Below, one piece after another: positions 33,354 to 42,107 of a DNA stretch of 64,000 nt (its first letter is position 1; each line of letters opens with the position of its first letter). Under the pieces are notes generated by a model. It worked only from the letters and a program-made list of their open reading frames with translations. It searched no databases and had not been told where the DNA came from. The position numbers and the translations under genes were made by a program. This stretch comes from an uncultured Flavobacterium sp. (GTDB lineage Bacteria; Bacteroidota; Bacteroidia; Flavobacteriales; Flavobacteriaceae). The DNA is taken from NCBI RefSeq assembly GCF_963422545.1, contig NZ_OY730230.1:62001-126000 (forward strand), given 5' to 3'.

Positions 33354-33938
33354 TTAGCTATTACTTTCAGAATAGAAGTAGAGTACCAGCATCACACAAT
33401 TTTCTGTGGTTCTGTTTTCCGGCACGTGAGGATGTCTTCCGTTGAAACATAACGAATCGCCTTCGTTTACAATAACTTCAACATCGTCAATAATATAAGT
33501 TACGCTTCCTTTAATGATGTATTTGAATTCCCATGCATCTGTAATCACTTTTTCGCGTTTGCAATTGGGTTCAACATCAAGGATTACAGCTTCAAAACCT
33601 ATAGAATTTATGCTTTTACTAAAAATGTGGTAGTAATTAAAACCAGTAGTTTCGGCTCTGTCTTCTTTTTCTATTTTTTGGTAATCTTCTTTTTTAATAT
33701 GAATGTATTTGGCATTTTTGGTATTTTCAACACCTTCAAAAAAATAACTTACATCAGTATTTAAAGATTGTATCAATTCGATTAAAACGGGTAATGACGG
33801 AATAGTTCTGCCATTTTCTATTCTGGAAATCAAACCATTGCTAACACCAGCCATATTGGCAACCTCATGTATGGTTAGAGAATTTTTCTTTCTAATTTCT
33901 TTTAATCTTTTTCCAATACCAATTAAAAAATCTTCCAT
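33354..33938 (-). CDS. XRE-family regulator with C-terminal cupin domain
   Basis: A 194-residue protein with an N-terminal HTH_3 domain (about residues 9-64; IRKKNSLTIHEVANMAGVSNGLISRIENGRTIPSL) and a C-terminal cupin (about 110-190; the WEFKYIIKGSVTYIIDDVEVIVNEGDSLCFNGRHPHVPEN part is the canonical cupin_2 barrel). Regulators of this type sense a small molecule with the cupin and control neighbouring catabolic genes. It is convergent with the phosphatase gene and is the only regulator next to the putative phosphonate locus, so control of 24583-33143 is the natural hypothesis. Confidence 0.88.
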   Translation of the reverse strand: MEDFLIGIGKRLKEIRKKNSLTIHEVANMAGVSNGLISRIENGRTIPSLPVLIELIQSLNTDVSYFFEGVENTKNAKYIHIKKEDYQKIEKEDRAETTGFNYYHIFSKSINSIGFEAVILDVEPNCKREKVITDAWEFKYIIKGSVTYIIDDVEVIVNEGDSLCFNGRHPHVPENRTTENCVMLVLYFYSESNS

Positions 33939-34109
33939 AATAAAAACTTCGGTTTAAATGGTAAATATATACAATTAGCAGTGAAATTTTTTAGAGCGGC
34001 AACAAGAAAAAGTTGGTAATGTTTTACTTATATTATTAATTCTATATACAAATATGGATTCGTGTTGAATAGGGTAGGTGAAACAAAATTAAAAGTTGTA
34101 AAAAAGAAG

Positions 34110-34154
34110 GCCAATGATTATAAAAATAACGTAATGTCTTTTATAATCATTGGC
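34110..34154 (-). terminator. Terminator at the end of the fibre locus
   Basis: A perfect 16-bp stem GCCAATGATTATAAAA (34110-34125) / TTTTATAATCATTGGC (34139-34154), with a T-rich tract after it on the minus strand. It lies 24 bp beyond the last small gene (stop at 34178) and marks the downstream border of the 30-kb minus-strand locus. Confidence 0.85.
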
Positions 34155-34177
34155 TTTTAAACGAGAGAGTTTTTTCT

Positions 34178-34372
34178 CTAATTTTCTATCTCAACGTAAC
34201 TCATATGTTTTCGTTTAAATAAATTGTTTAGAAAAACACGAAACCTAATATATCTTACTGATAAAAAACGTATTACTGCATTTACTATAAAAAAGAAAAT
34301 ACCTGCCATAAGAAGTACTGAAAAAGTAAATAGGGTAGTGAAGATTCCGATTGTTATGAATAGGTGTTTCAT
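34178..34372 (-). CDS. Small membrane protein at the end of the fibre locus
   Basis: A 64-residue protein with one long hydrophobic segment or hairpin (about residues 5-38; IGIFTTLFTFSVLLMAGIFFFIVNAVIRFL) and a short basic tail (FLNNLFKRKHMSY). It has no recognised family. Size and topology would fit a small holin-like or membrane-anchoring protein, but there is no sequence evidence beyond hydrophobicity. It follows the 596-residue fibre-like gene by 33 bp and precedes the terminator, so it is probably the last gene of that transcript. Confidence 0.5.
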   Translation of the reverse strand: MKHLFITIGIFTTLFTFSVLLMAGIFFFIVNAVIRFLSVRYIRFRVFLNNLFKRKHMSYVEIEN

Positions 34373-34405
34373 TGTTTTATCTTTATTATAATTTATTTAC
34401 TTGAA

Positions 34406-36196
34406 TTAGTAAACAATCATTCTTTGTCCTGTAGTTGTTTTATATTCGCAACCTATAGGCAAACCTCCTATGAGTGCTGCTGTATTATCTGGATAAGTAG
34501 GCATTGATGTGTGAATATGGTAACCATTTTCATCTATGTATTCACGTAATGTTTCAATTTGCATGTCAGTTCCGGAAGCTAATTTTTGTCCAGTAATAAA
34601 TTCTAATCTACTTTGTCCAGTACCTTTCCCTGTTCCTGATTTTAGTTTTAAAGTTCCTCCATTTAAGTTAAAATTTCCAGTTCCATTATTTTGTTTTACG
34701 TATAATAAGCTGTTATAAGAACCCGCATAAACGTTTCCATTAGCAGCCTTTCCTAATGAAAAAGCATTTATGCTTGCATTTCCAGCACTTATCCAAGGAC
34801 CGGTGGCATTAATTTGAACAAATATTCCAGAATTATTATAAACATAAATATTTCCAGAAGCATCAGTTGTGATTTGTCTGTTGCTTGTGATTCCTCCTAT
34901 AAAATTAAAACTACCTATTCCTGAAGTCTGTTTATAAAGCGAACCCGTATTAATATCTGATGCGTAGACATCCCCATTAGGGTGACATTCTATTCCATAC
35001 CATAATAAAGAACTATCCACTCCTAAATTAATCCACGAGCCTACCCCATTTGTTTGCACCCAGATAGCATTTGTAGTTGTTTCTGTCGCGTATATGTTTC
35101 CGTTTGGATGTAATGAAATATCTCTCCAAAATTTAGTTGGTGCTCCAGTACTAAGCCAAGTACTTGTATTAGCTGTTTTTTTATATATACTCCCATAAGC
35201 TGTACAGGCCCAAACATCGTTAGAATTGTTTGTCGTAAAACCGCTAGCTCCAATATTGTTGGAAGAGGTCTGAGGAATAAATAAGCCATCTGCACCATAT
35301 TGTATATACAATGTGTTTCCATTGCTGGCATAAATATCTCCATTCTGTAATCCTATAACAGCTTGATTTGCTATAGAACCAGTATCAGAAATAGGAAGAA
35401 AGTTAGAATTTTCAACATAGTTTATTGTCCTGCCTGCTGACAATACTAAATGTCTACCCGCAGTAATATTATTAGATTGCTCAATTCCAATTTCTCTGTT
35501 GATTTGGTTTCCAAGCGTTACATCTTTTGTAGGAGTATTTGATGTACCTATTCCGAAAAAAGTTCCATTATCAAATAATCTACTTACTCCTAATGTGGTT
35601 GCATTTATTGATTTTGTGATATAATTTGAGATACCTGCAAACACAGATTGTTTATTATTCCAGTTTGTTTTCTCGGCATCAGTGACAAATCTGTTGCTAC
35701 TATCCTGAATAATAATTGCCGGTGGATGATTTGATGGATGCGTATAGTTAGATAATGTTCCAAGTCGAGTAATCTCAGTATCTGATAACAAACTTTTGCC
35801 TGTAACTTTATCTACTTTGTTGTTTTGCAATTGTTTTCCCATTTCGGCGGTTAAAGCTTTTGTGGCTCCACCAATAGTGAGATCATTTACTAAAAGGGTA
35901 TTTAAGGAATTTTGCACTACTTCAATGGCATCGACTAGCTCCTGAAGAGTATTTAAATTAACATTATCAGAAGCAAGTAATGCATTGATATTATCAATTA
36001 AATCTTTTAATGCTTTTCCTTGTCTGGCATCTAATGCTTTTCCTTGTAAAGTGTAATCTAGCGCATTGTAATTGTCAATTTTAATATCGTTGATATTAGT
36101 AAATTCTAATTCACCATTTTGGTTAGTGGTTAAGATTTTGTAGGGCTGATTTTTTTCTAAATCGGCTATTTTTATTCTATTGTGATTTATGCTCAT
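34406..36196 (-). CDS. Tail-fibre-like protein with MSIxHNRIK N-terminus and beta-propeller
   Basis: A 596-residue protein without signal peptide. Residues 1-35 carry the shared N-terminal module of this locus (MSINHNRIKIADLEKNQPYK, then NGELEFTNI). Residues about 45-130 contain phage-tail-like phrases (LQGKALDARQGKALKDLIDN; GGATKALTAEMGKQLQNNKV). Residues about 280-505 form a run of repeats with NGDIYASN, NGNIYATE, NGDVYASD, SGNIYVYN and NGNVYAGS, as in NHL/SMP-30-type beta-propellers. The C-terminus (LPIGCEYKTTTGQRMIVY) is short and distinct. I infer a particle-surface or fibre protein: N-terminal docking, then a ligand-binding propeller. It is the last large gene of the locus. Confidence 0.65.
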   Translation of the reverse strand: MSINHNRIKIADLEKNQPYKILTTNQNGELEFTNINDIKIDNYNALDYTLQGKALDARQGKALKDLIDNINALLASDNVNLNTLQELVDAIEVVQNSLNTLLVNDLTIGGATKALTAEMGKQLQNNKVDKVTGKSLLSDTEITRLGTLSNYTHPSNHPPAIIIQDSSNRFVTDAEKTNWNNKQSVFAGISNYITKSINATTLGVSRLFDNGTFFGIGTSNTPTKDVTLGNQINREIGIEQSNNITAGRHLVLSAGRTINYVENSNFLPISDTGSIANQAVIGLQNGDIYASNGNTLYIQYGADGLFIPQTSSNNIGASGFTTNNSNDVWACTAYGSIYKKTANTSTWLSTGAPTKFWRDISLHPNGNIYATETTTNAIWVQTNGVGSWINLGVDSSLLWYGIECHPNGDVYASDINTGSLYKQTSGIGSFNFIGGITSNRQITTDASGNIYVYNNSGIFVQINATGPWISAGNASINAFSLGKAANGNVYAGSYNSLLYVKQNNGTGNFNLNGGTLKLKSGTGKGTGQSRLEFITGQKLASGTDMQIETLREYIDENGYHIHTSMPTYPDNTAALIGGLPIGCEYKTTTGQRMIVY

Positions 36197-36259
36197 TATA
36201 GTTTGTTTTATTGTTTTTATATTTTTAATTATTTATTGAATTAAATTAAACACTATGAT

Positions 36260-38002
36260 TTATGAAGTATAATTTACAATTGCTGCTCTTGATAATATAG
36301 CAAATTGTAAATCTCCATCTGCTGTACCTGTGTTATTAGTTTTTAGAGACTCTTTTACAGTTATAGAACACCCCGTTTTGATTGATTCAAAAACTAAATT
36401 ATTCCCTACGTTCGCTCCAAGCGTCGTCAATAAAGGTGTGTAAAAAGTAACTAACGATGTGTTATTCCTAAATGCAATATAACCACTTATTGTAGTCAAT
36501 TTTGCAGCTGTAAAAGTTACTAACGACGAATTACTACCGAACGGAGCTTCTGGGAAATATGGTGCTGACGAACCTGCTGCACCACTTATTGTGAGCAATT
36601 CAGGAAAGTTATAACTTGTAATTGATATACATGAATTAAAAGCACTCACACCGATTGATGTAACGAACGGTGATGTAAAATTCGGAAGTAATGTACAATT
36701 ACTAAAAGCATAACTTCCAATACTTGTAGCACTGTTAAGATTATTTATATAACTTAATAAAGAACAACCTTGAAATGTAAAAGCAGGTACAGATGTCAAC
36801 TTGCTACAATCAACAGAAGTCAATTTATTTAATCCATTGAAATGTCCACCAGTGCCTAAATTTGTTAAATTAGTAGAAGTAAACGTTATCATATTTATAC
36901 TACCTAAAAAAGTATAACTTCCTGATATAGAAGATAACAATGGTGTGTCAAATGTCACTAACGAAGCGCTATCTCTAAATGCAAGATGACCATTTATTGT
37001 AGTCAATTTTGCAGCTGTAAAAGTTACTAACGACGAATTACTACCGAACGGAGCTTCTGGATAATAGACTGCTGACGAACCTGCTGCACCAGTTATTGTG
37101 AGCAATTCAGGAAAGTTATAACTTGTAATTGATATACATGAATTAAAAGCACTCACACCGATTGATGTAACGAACGGTGATGTAAAATTCGGAATTAATG
37201 TACAACTATTAAAAGCATAAACCCCAATACTTGTAGCACTGTTAAGATTATTTATATAACTTAATAAAGAACAACCTTGAAATGTAAAAGCAGGTACAGA
37301 TGTCAACTTGCTACAATCAACAGAAGTCAATTTATTTAATCCATTGAAATGCCCTCCAGTGCCTAAATTTGTTAAATTAGTAGAAGTAAACGTTGTCATA
37401 TTTGTACTGCCTGAAAAAGTGTTACTTCCTGATATAGAAGATAACAACGGCGTGTCAAATGTTACTAACGATGTGTTATTTCTAAATGCAATATGACCAC
37501 TTATTGTAGTCAATTTTGCAGCTGTAAAAGTTACTAACGACGAATTATTACCAAATGAGGCTTCTGGGAAATAAGGTGCTGTTGAACTATTTGCACCACT
37601 TATTGTGAGCAATTTAGGAAAGTTATAACTTGTAATTGCTGTACATGAATTAAAAGCACCTACACCTATTGATGCAACTAATGGTGATATAATATATGTA
37701 AGCATTGTACAACCGCTAAAAGCATAAGCTGCAATAGACGTAACAAGACCTGCTTTATCATCATAATATGTTATAGATGTGTTACCGTTAAAAGCATTTA
37801 AAGGAATTGTATAGTTACCAGTAACAGCAAATTGTATATTACTCCCAACAATTGAAAATGATTCAATTCTAGAAACTGAAATACCTAATTTAGCAGCAAT
37901 CAATGCAGGCGTATTTAGCGTAGCAGATACCCCTCCTATAAAAGTGTTAGGCCTGGGAGTTTTAAGTTTCCCCCAGATAGTATTTTGTATTAAACTTCCC
38001 AT
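36260..38002 (-). CDS. BspA-like leucine-rich repeat protein, partner of the 38005 gene
   Basis: A 580-residue protein without signal peptide. It begins MGSLIQNTIWGKLKTPRPNT, the short N-terminal module shared with the proteins at 38906-41275 and 42108-43736. The remainder is a leucine-rich repeat array of the LRR_5/BspA type (units such as VTSIGVSAFNSCISITSYNFPE and LTSVPAFTFQGCSLLSYINN). A 169-residue super-unit is repeated about two and a half times. The C-terminus (NTGTADGDLQFAILSRAAIVNYTS) is non-repetitive and resembles that of the 542-residue protein (GVEGDLAYLATGNTITYITN). BspA-type repeats bind host or surface ligands. Its start is 2 bp after the stop of the 252-residue partner, so translation is coupled. 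Confidence 0.7.
   Translation of the reverse strand: MGSLIQNTIWGKLKTPRPNTFIGGVSATLNTPALIAAKLGISVSRIESFSIVGSNIQFAVTGNYTIPLNAFNGNTSITYYDDKAGLVTSIAAYAFSGCTMLTYIISPLVASIGVGAFNSCTAITSYNFPKLLTISGANSSTAPYFPEASFGNNSSLVTFTAAKLTTISGHIAFRNNTSLVTFDTPLLSSISGSNTFSGSTNMTTFTSTNLTNLGTGGHFNGLNKLTSVDCSKLTSVPAFTFQGCSLLSYINNLNSATSIGVYAFNSCTLIPNFTSPFVTSIGVSAFNSCISITSYNFPELLTITGAAGSSAVYYPEAPFGSNSSLVTFTAAKLTTINGHLAFRDSASLVTFDTPLLSSISGSYTFLGSINMITFTSTNLTNLGTGGHFNGLNKLTSVDCSKLTSVPAFTFQGCSLLSYINNLNSATSIGSYAFSNCTLLPNFTSPFVTSIGVSAFNSCISITSYNFPELLTISGAAGSSAPYFPEAPFGSNSSLVTFTAAKLTTISGYIAFRNNTSLVTFYTPLLTTLGANVGNNLVFESIKTGCSITVKESLKTNNTGTADGDLQFAILSRAAIVNYTS
36420..37690 (-). repeat. 507-bp tandem repeat inside the leucine-rich repeat gene
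   Basis: Identical anchor phrases recur at exactly 507-bp spacing: gcagctgtaaaagttactaa at 36504, 37011 and 37518, and agaacaaccttgaaatgtaa at 36761 and 37268. About two and a half copies are present, differing by scattered substitutions. The period is 169 codons, so copy-number change by recombination would keep the reading frame. Limits are approximate. Confidence 0.85.
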
Positions 38003-38004
38003 AA

Positions 38005-38763
38005 TTAAACGCCTAATAATAAGATACTGTTTGTAGAGCCTCTTTTGGTAAAAGTGAAAATTTGCTTTTCGCTTGTTGCTGCCGGAGTACCAAATAGCCA
38101 GGTATGAGGTGCTGTAATTACCCAGGTAATGGTAACACCAGGTAATGTAATGCCATTAAAAATAAAGCTTGCAATTAAAGAAGCTGGAACAGTTACGGTA
38201 CAATTAGCTGTAAACAATACTGTTTTTCCATGCCAAGAATTTGGAATACTTTGGCTAGTCCCAATTTCAATTTGATTGGAGATATCTTGTTTGTTTGATA
38301 AATCAATATTTCCGGTACCAATGATAGATGCACCATCGATTGTTTTGAAATCAGACGTAGTTGCCAAAATATAATCTCCTACTGGTTTATTTTTTGGAAG
38401 GTCAAATTTAAGTGTACCATTTAATGCATCGGGTAGGTCTGATCTGAAAATAACTCTTCTTTGAGATGTTCCGGCAGATAGTAAAAAAGAATATGGTGTT
38501 GCTCCAATTGCAGATTTAGGATTTTGATAAACAAAAGCACCATCTCCAGCTACTGCTGAATCATTTATAGAGAGATAACTTTCAAGGGGAGTTATATTCT
38601 GCACCCAACTTTTACCATTATCCAGCGTTTGTTGTAGATTTTGGGAATTTTCGGGAGAAATATCGCTAAATTCTAATTCACCATTTTGATTGGTAATTAA
38701 GGTTTTGTTGGGCTGATTAGTTTCTAAATCAATTACTTTTATTCTATTGTGATTTATGCTCAT
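38005..38763 (-). CDS. 252-residue fibre-locus paralogue, copy 1
   Basis: A protein of unknown function without signal peptide. It starts with the shared module MSINHNRIKVIDLETNQPNK followed by NGELEFSDI. The middle (residues about 60-125; SINDSAVAGDGAFVYQNPKSAIGATPY, then LPKNKPVGDYILATT) and the C-terminal barrel-like segment (about 165-252; SWHGKTVLFTANCTVTVPASL, then WLFGTPAATSEKQIF) are nearly the same in copies at 41278 and 43739. Copy 1 differs from copy 3 at about 15 residues. The partner LRR gene starts 2 bp after its stop. I infer a structural adaptor or fibre shaft that pairs with the variable partner. Confidence 0.7.
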   Translation of the reverse strand: MSINHNRIKVIDLETNQPNKTLITNQNGELEFSDISPENSQNLQQTLDNGKSWVQNITPLESYLSINDSAVAGDGAFVYQNPKSAIGATPYSFLLSAGTSQRRVIFRSDLPDALNGTLKFDLPKNKPVGDYILATTSDFKTIDGASIIGTGNIDLSNKQDISNQIEIGTSQSIPNSWHGKTVLFTANCTVTVPASLIASFIFNGITLPGVTITWVITAPHTWLFGTPAATSEKQIFTFTKRGSTNSILLLGV

Positions 38764-38905
38764 GTTTTATTTTATTTATTATTGTTAAATGAATAACTGT
38801 TTTTATTTTAATGATATTAAGCTGTTTTCAAAAATTAAATAATAAATCTAGTTTTAGTAATATAACTTGTTGATAATAAGTAGTGATTGATGTAATAGCG
38901 TTTAG

Positions 38906-41275
38906 TTAAATTCCTCCATCAGTAATAACCCAATTGTTTGGCGAAGCAGTTAGTATTGACTTTCCTGTATTACTTGCTGAAGTTCTTTTGGCGGTACCAA
39001 AAGTTATGGTGATAGGTGTCTTTACTGTTCTGGAGCTCCAACCGTTATAAATAGCATCTAGATTTGCAGCGGAGAAATTTGTTGGAGATTTATTTACCAT
39101 GAAATTTGTGAAATCAGTAACATTACTTATATTCCAGTTTCCAATATCCTGATTAAAAGTGACTTTTCCTGCCGTAGCACCAAACATCTGAGACATATTG
39201 GTAACTGCTGATGTATTCCAATTACCAATTGGTTGATTAAAAGTTGTTGAAATATAAGAGTTAACACTTGCAAACATTTTACTCATATTAACACTTCCAT
39301 TTGTTTTTAAAATCCAATTGTTTATATCTGGACTACCACCATTGTTAAACGGTTGTGCACCTAAAAACATATTTGAAAAATCAGATACATTCGAAACATT
39401 CCATGCTCCAATATTTTGATTAAATGTACCTCCATCAGTTCCACCTTGGCTAAACATACTAGCCATGGTTACTACATTAGATGTATTCCAATTTCCAATT
39501 GGTTGATTGAATGAATGAACTCCATTTCCTGTTTTTTGAAACATACCAGCCATATCCGTAACAGCAACAGTATTCCAATTTCCAATTGGTTGGTTAAATT
39601 GCATTGGATAACTGCCACCACCACCTTGAAACATAGTATTTAAACTAACGGTTCCAGTTGTTTTTAATGTCCAATTATTGATATCAGGACTTCCTCCATT
39701 GTTAAAAACAAATGCAGTATTAAACATTGAAACGAAAGAACTTACATTACTAACGTTCCAAGCTCCAATATTTTGATTAAATTTGGTTGCTCCTTGAAAC
39801 ATTTGTGACATATCGGTAACAGCAGCAGTATTCCAGTTTCCTACAGGTTGATTAAAATTAGAACAAGAAATGAACATTTGATAAAAACTAATACTCCCTG
39901 TAGTTTTTAACGACCAGTTATTTATATCTGGGCTGCCTCCATTATTGAATGCCGTTGCAACATAAAACATAAATGAGAAATCAGTTACATTTGAAACATT
40001 CCAGGCTCCAATATTTTGATTAAATGATGAAGCAACTCGAAACATTGAATTCATTGCAGTGACATTTCCCGTGTTCCAGTTTCCAATAGGTTGATTAAAT
40101 AATGATGATCCCATAAACATTTCGCTCATAATTATAGGACTTACAGAATTAAGAATCCAATTATTAATACTAGAATTTCCACCATTATTAAATGAATTAT
40201 TATACTTGAACATGCCCGTAAAATTAGTTACTTTGGTTACGTTCCATGATCCAATATTTTGATTAAAAACTGTAGTACCAATATTACTGTAAAACATATT
40301 TGACATATTAATAACATTTACAGTATTCCAATTGCCAATTGTTTGATTAAATGCTCTGGCTCCTTCAAACATGGATCTCATTATAATCGTATCCGTACTA
40401 TTTAAAACCCAATTATTAATATCAGGAGTCCCACCATTATTAAATGATTGATTATTCCTAAACATACTTGTAAAATCGGTTACTTTAGTTACATTCCATG
40501 TTCCAATTGCCTGATTAAATGAACTACCTTGAAACATACTATTCATTGTGGTAACATTCACAGTATTCCAATTTCCTATGTATTGATTGAATTTAGAACC
40601 AGAAAATAGACTTTCCATGTTAGCAACTTTGGATACGTTCCAATTATTTATATCTGGACTTTCTCCATTATTAAAACTTGAATTAACAAAAGTATTTCGA
40701 AGTGTATTAACATGAGATACATCCCAATTTCCAATATTAGAATTAAATGAAGATGAATTAAATGTGTTATATAAAACTATCACTCCAGACATATTCCACT
40801 CATTAACTCTGCCAATAGTTGTCAAAGCAGTACACCCAAAAAAGGCAGCTTCTAAAGTTGTCGTACCAGTTAGATCTAAAATATCACTAACCCCAGACAA
40901 GTTCAAATTTGCACATCCGTAAAAGTAGCCATTATCATTACCTAATCTTAACTTACCCCATTTAGAAATAGAGAGTATTTTTAATCGATCTCCAAAGTTG
41001 GTAAATCTCCATCCAGTACAGGTTCCTGTAATTTTTATAGTATAATCTCCTGCTACGGAATAAGTATGAGTTGTTTGCGCTTGGTTCCAATTAGTAATTG
41101 TATTATATAGACCATCGCCCCAATCTACTATAAAATTATAAGTGCCAGTATTAATCAATGGTAATTTTACCTGAGTTGAAGTACTTGATCCAGTAGAAGT
41201 ATTTGATGTTCTCCACGTAGAAATAAATGTGTTTTTCGTCCTTCCAAAAACTGTATTCTGTATTAAGCTTCCCAT
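38906..41275 (-). CDS. BspA/DUF285-repeat protein, partner of the 41278 gene
   Basis: A 789-residue protein without signal peptide. It starts MGSLIQNTVFGRTKNTFIST (shared partner module). A PKD-like domain follows (about residues 25-95; YNFIVDWGDGLYNTITNW, then THTYSVAGDYTIKITG). About twenty DUF285 units then run from about 150 to 730, with phrases such as FNQPIGNWNT, VTDMSQMFQGATKFNQNIGAWNVSNV and NNGGSPDINNWTLKT. The repeats fall into super-units GNWNT/GAWNV/NNWxLKT of roughly 70-80 residues. The C-terminus NLDAIYNGWSSRTVKTPITITFG is typical of these proteins. DUF285 repeats form an extended solenoid used in surface adhesion. Its start codon lies 2 bp after the stop of the 252-residue partner. 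Confidence 0.8.
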   Translation of the reverse strand: MGSLIQNTVFGRTKNTFISTWRTSNTSTGSSTSTQVKLPLINTGTYNFIVDWGDGLYNTITNWNQAQTTHTYSVAGDYTIKITGTCTGWRFTNFGDRLKILSISKWGKLRLGNDNGYFYGCANLNLSGVSDILDLTGTTTLEAAFFGCTALTTIGRVNEWNMSGVIVLYNTFNSSSFNSNIGNWDVSHVNTLRNTFVNSSFNNGESPDINNWNVSKVANMESLFSGSKFNQYIGNWNTVNVTTMNSMFQGSSFNQAIGTWNVTKVTDFTSMFRNNQSFNNGGTPDINNWVLNSTDTIIMRSMFEGARAFNQTIGNWNTVNVINMSNMFYSNIGTTVFNQNIGSWNVTKVTNFTGMFKYNNSFNNGGNSSINNWILNSVSPIIMSEMFMGSSLFNQPIGNWNTGNVTAMNSMFRVASSFNQNIGAWNVSNVTDFSFMFYVATAFNNGGSPDINNWSLKTTGSISFYQMFISCSNFNQPVGNWNTAAVTDMSQMFQGATKFNQNIGAWNVSNVSSFVSMFNTAFVFNNGGSPDINNWTLKTTGTVSLNTMFQGGGGSYPMQFNQPIGNWNTVAVTDMAGMFQKTGNGVHSFNQPIGNWNTSNVVTMASMFSQGGTDGGTFNQNIGAWNVSNVSDFSNMFLGAQPFNNGGSPDINNWILKTNGSVNMSKMFASVNSYISTTFNQPIGNWNTSAVTNMSQMFGATAGKVTFNQDIGNWNISNVTDFTNFMVNKSPTNFSAANLDAIYNGWSSRTVKTPITITFGTAKRTSASNTGKSILTASPNNWVITDGGI

Positions 41276-41277
41276 AA

Positions 41278-42036
41278 TTATATACCTAATAATAAAATAC
41301 TGTTTGTAGCACCTCTTTTTGTAAGAGTAAAAATTTGTTTCTCAGTTGTTGCTGCCGGAGTACCAAATAGCCAGGTATGAGGTGCTGTAATTACCCAGGT
41401 AATTGTAACTCCAGGTAATGTAATACCGTTAAAAATAAAGTTTGCAACCAAAGAAGTAGGAACAGTTAAGGTGCAGCTAGCAGTAAACAACACTGTTTTT
41501 CCATGCCAGGCATTTGGAATACTCTGACTTGTTCCTACTTCAATTTGATTAGAGATATCTTGTTTGTTTGATAAATCAATATTTCCGGTACCAATGATAG
41601 ATGCACCATCGATTGTTTTGAAATCAGACGTAGTTGCTAAAATATAATCTCCTACTGGTTTGTTCTTTGGCAGTTCAAATTTAAGTGTACCGTTTAATGC
41701 GTCGGGTAGGTCTGATCTGAAAATAATTCTTCTTTGAGATGTTCCGGCAGATAGTAAAAAAGAATATGGTGTTACTCCAATTGCAGATTTAGGATTTTGA
41801 TAAACAAAAGCACCATCTCCGGCTACAGCTGAATCATTTATAGAGAGATAACTTTCAAGGGAAGTTATATTCTGCACCCAACTTTTACCATTATCCAGCG
41901 TTTGTTGTAGATTTTGGGAATTTTCTTGAGAAATATCGCTAAATTCTAATTCACCATGTTGATTGGTAATTAAGGTTTTGTTTGGCTGGTTAGTTTCTAA
42001 ATCAGAAACTTTTATTCTGTTATGATCGATGCTCAT
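41278..42036 (-). CDS. 252-residue fibre-locus paralogue, copy 2
   Basis: Same architecture as the copies at 38005 and 43739: N-terminal MSIDHNRIKVSDLETNQPNK module, a middle DSAVAGDGAFVYQNPKSAIG segment and a C-terminal beta-rich SWHGKTVLF-like domain. I count 8 residue differences from copy 3 over 252 residues (positions 37, 57, 88, 104, 112, 120, 241 and 252), so this duplication is recent or is kept uniform by gene conversion. The DUF285 partner begins 2 bp downstream of the stop. Function is unknown; a structural role in a multi-part fibre is inferred. Confidence 0.7.
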   Translation of the reverse strand: MSIDHNRIKVSDLETNQPNKTLITNQHGELEFSDISQENSQNLQQTLDNGKSWVQNITSLESYLSINDSAVAGDGAFVYQNPKSAIGVTPYSFLLSAGTSQRRIIFRSDLPDALNGTLKFELPKNKPVGDYILATTSDFKTIDGASIIGTGNIDLSNKQDISNQIEVGTSQSIPNAWHGKTVLFTASCTLTVPTSLVANFIFNGITLPGVTITWVITAPHTWLFGTPAATTEKQIFTLTKRGATNSILLLGI

Positions 42037-42107
42037 TTTGTAGTTTATAGAATTATTGATTTTGATACATAATAATTAAGTTATTGATTTTGTTTGATTT
42101 GGTGCAA

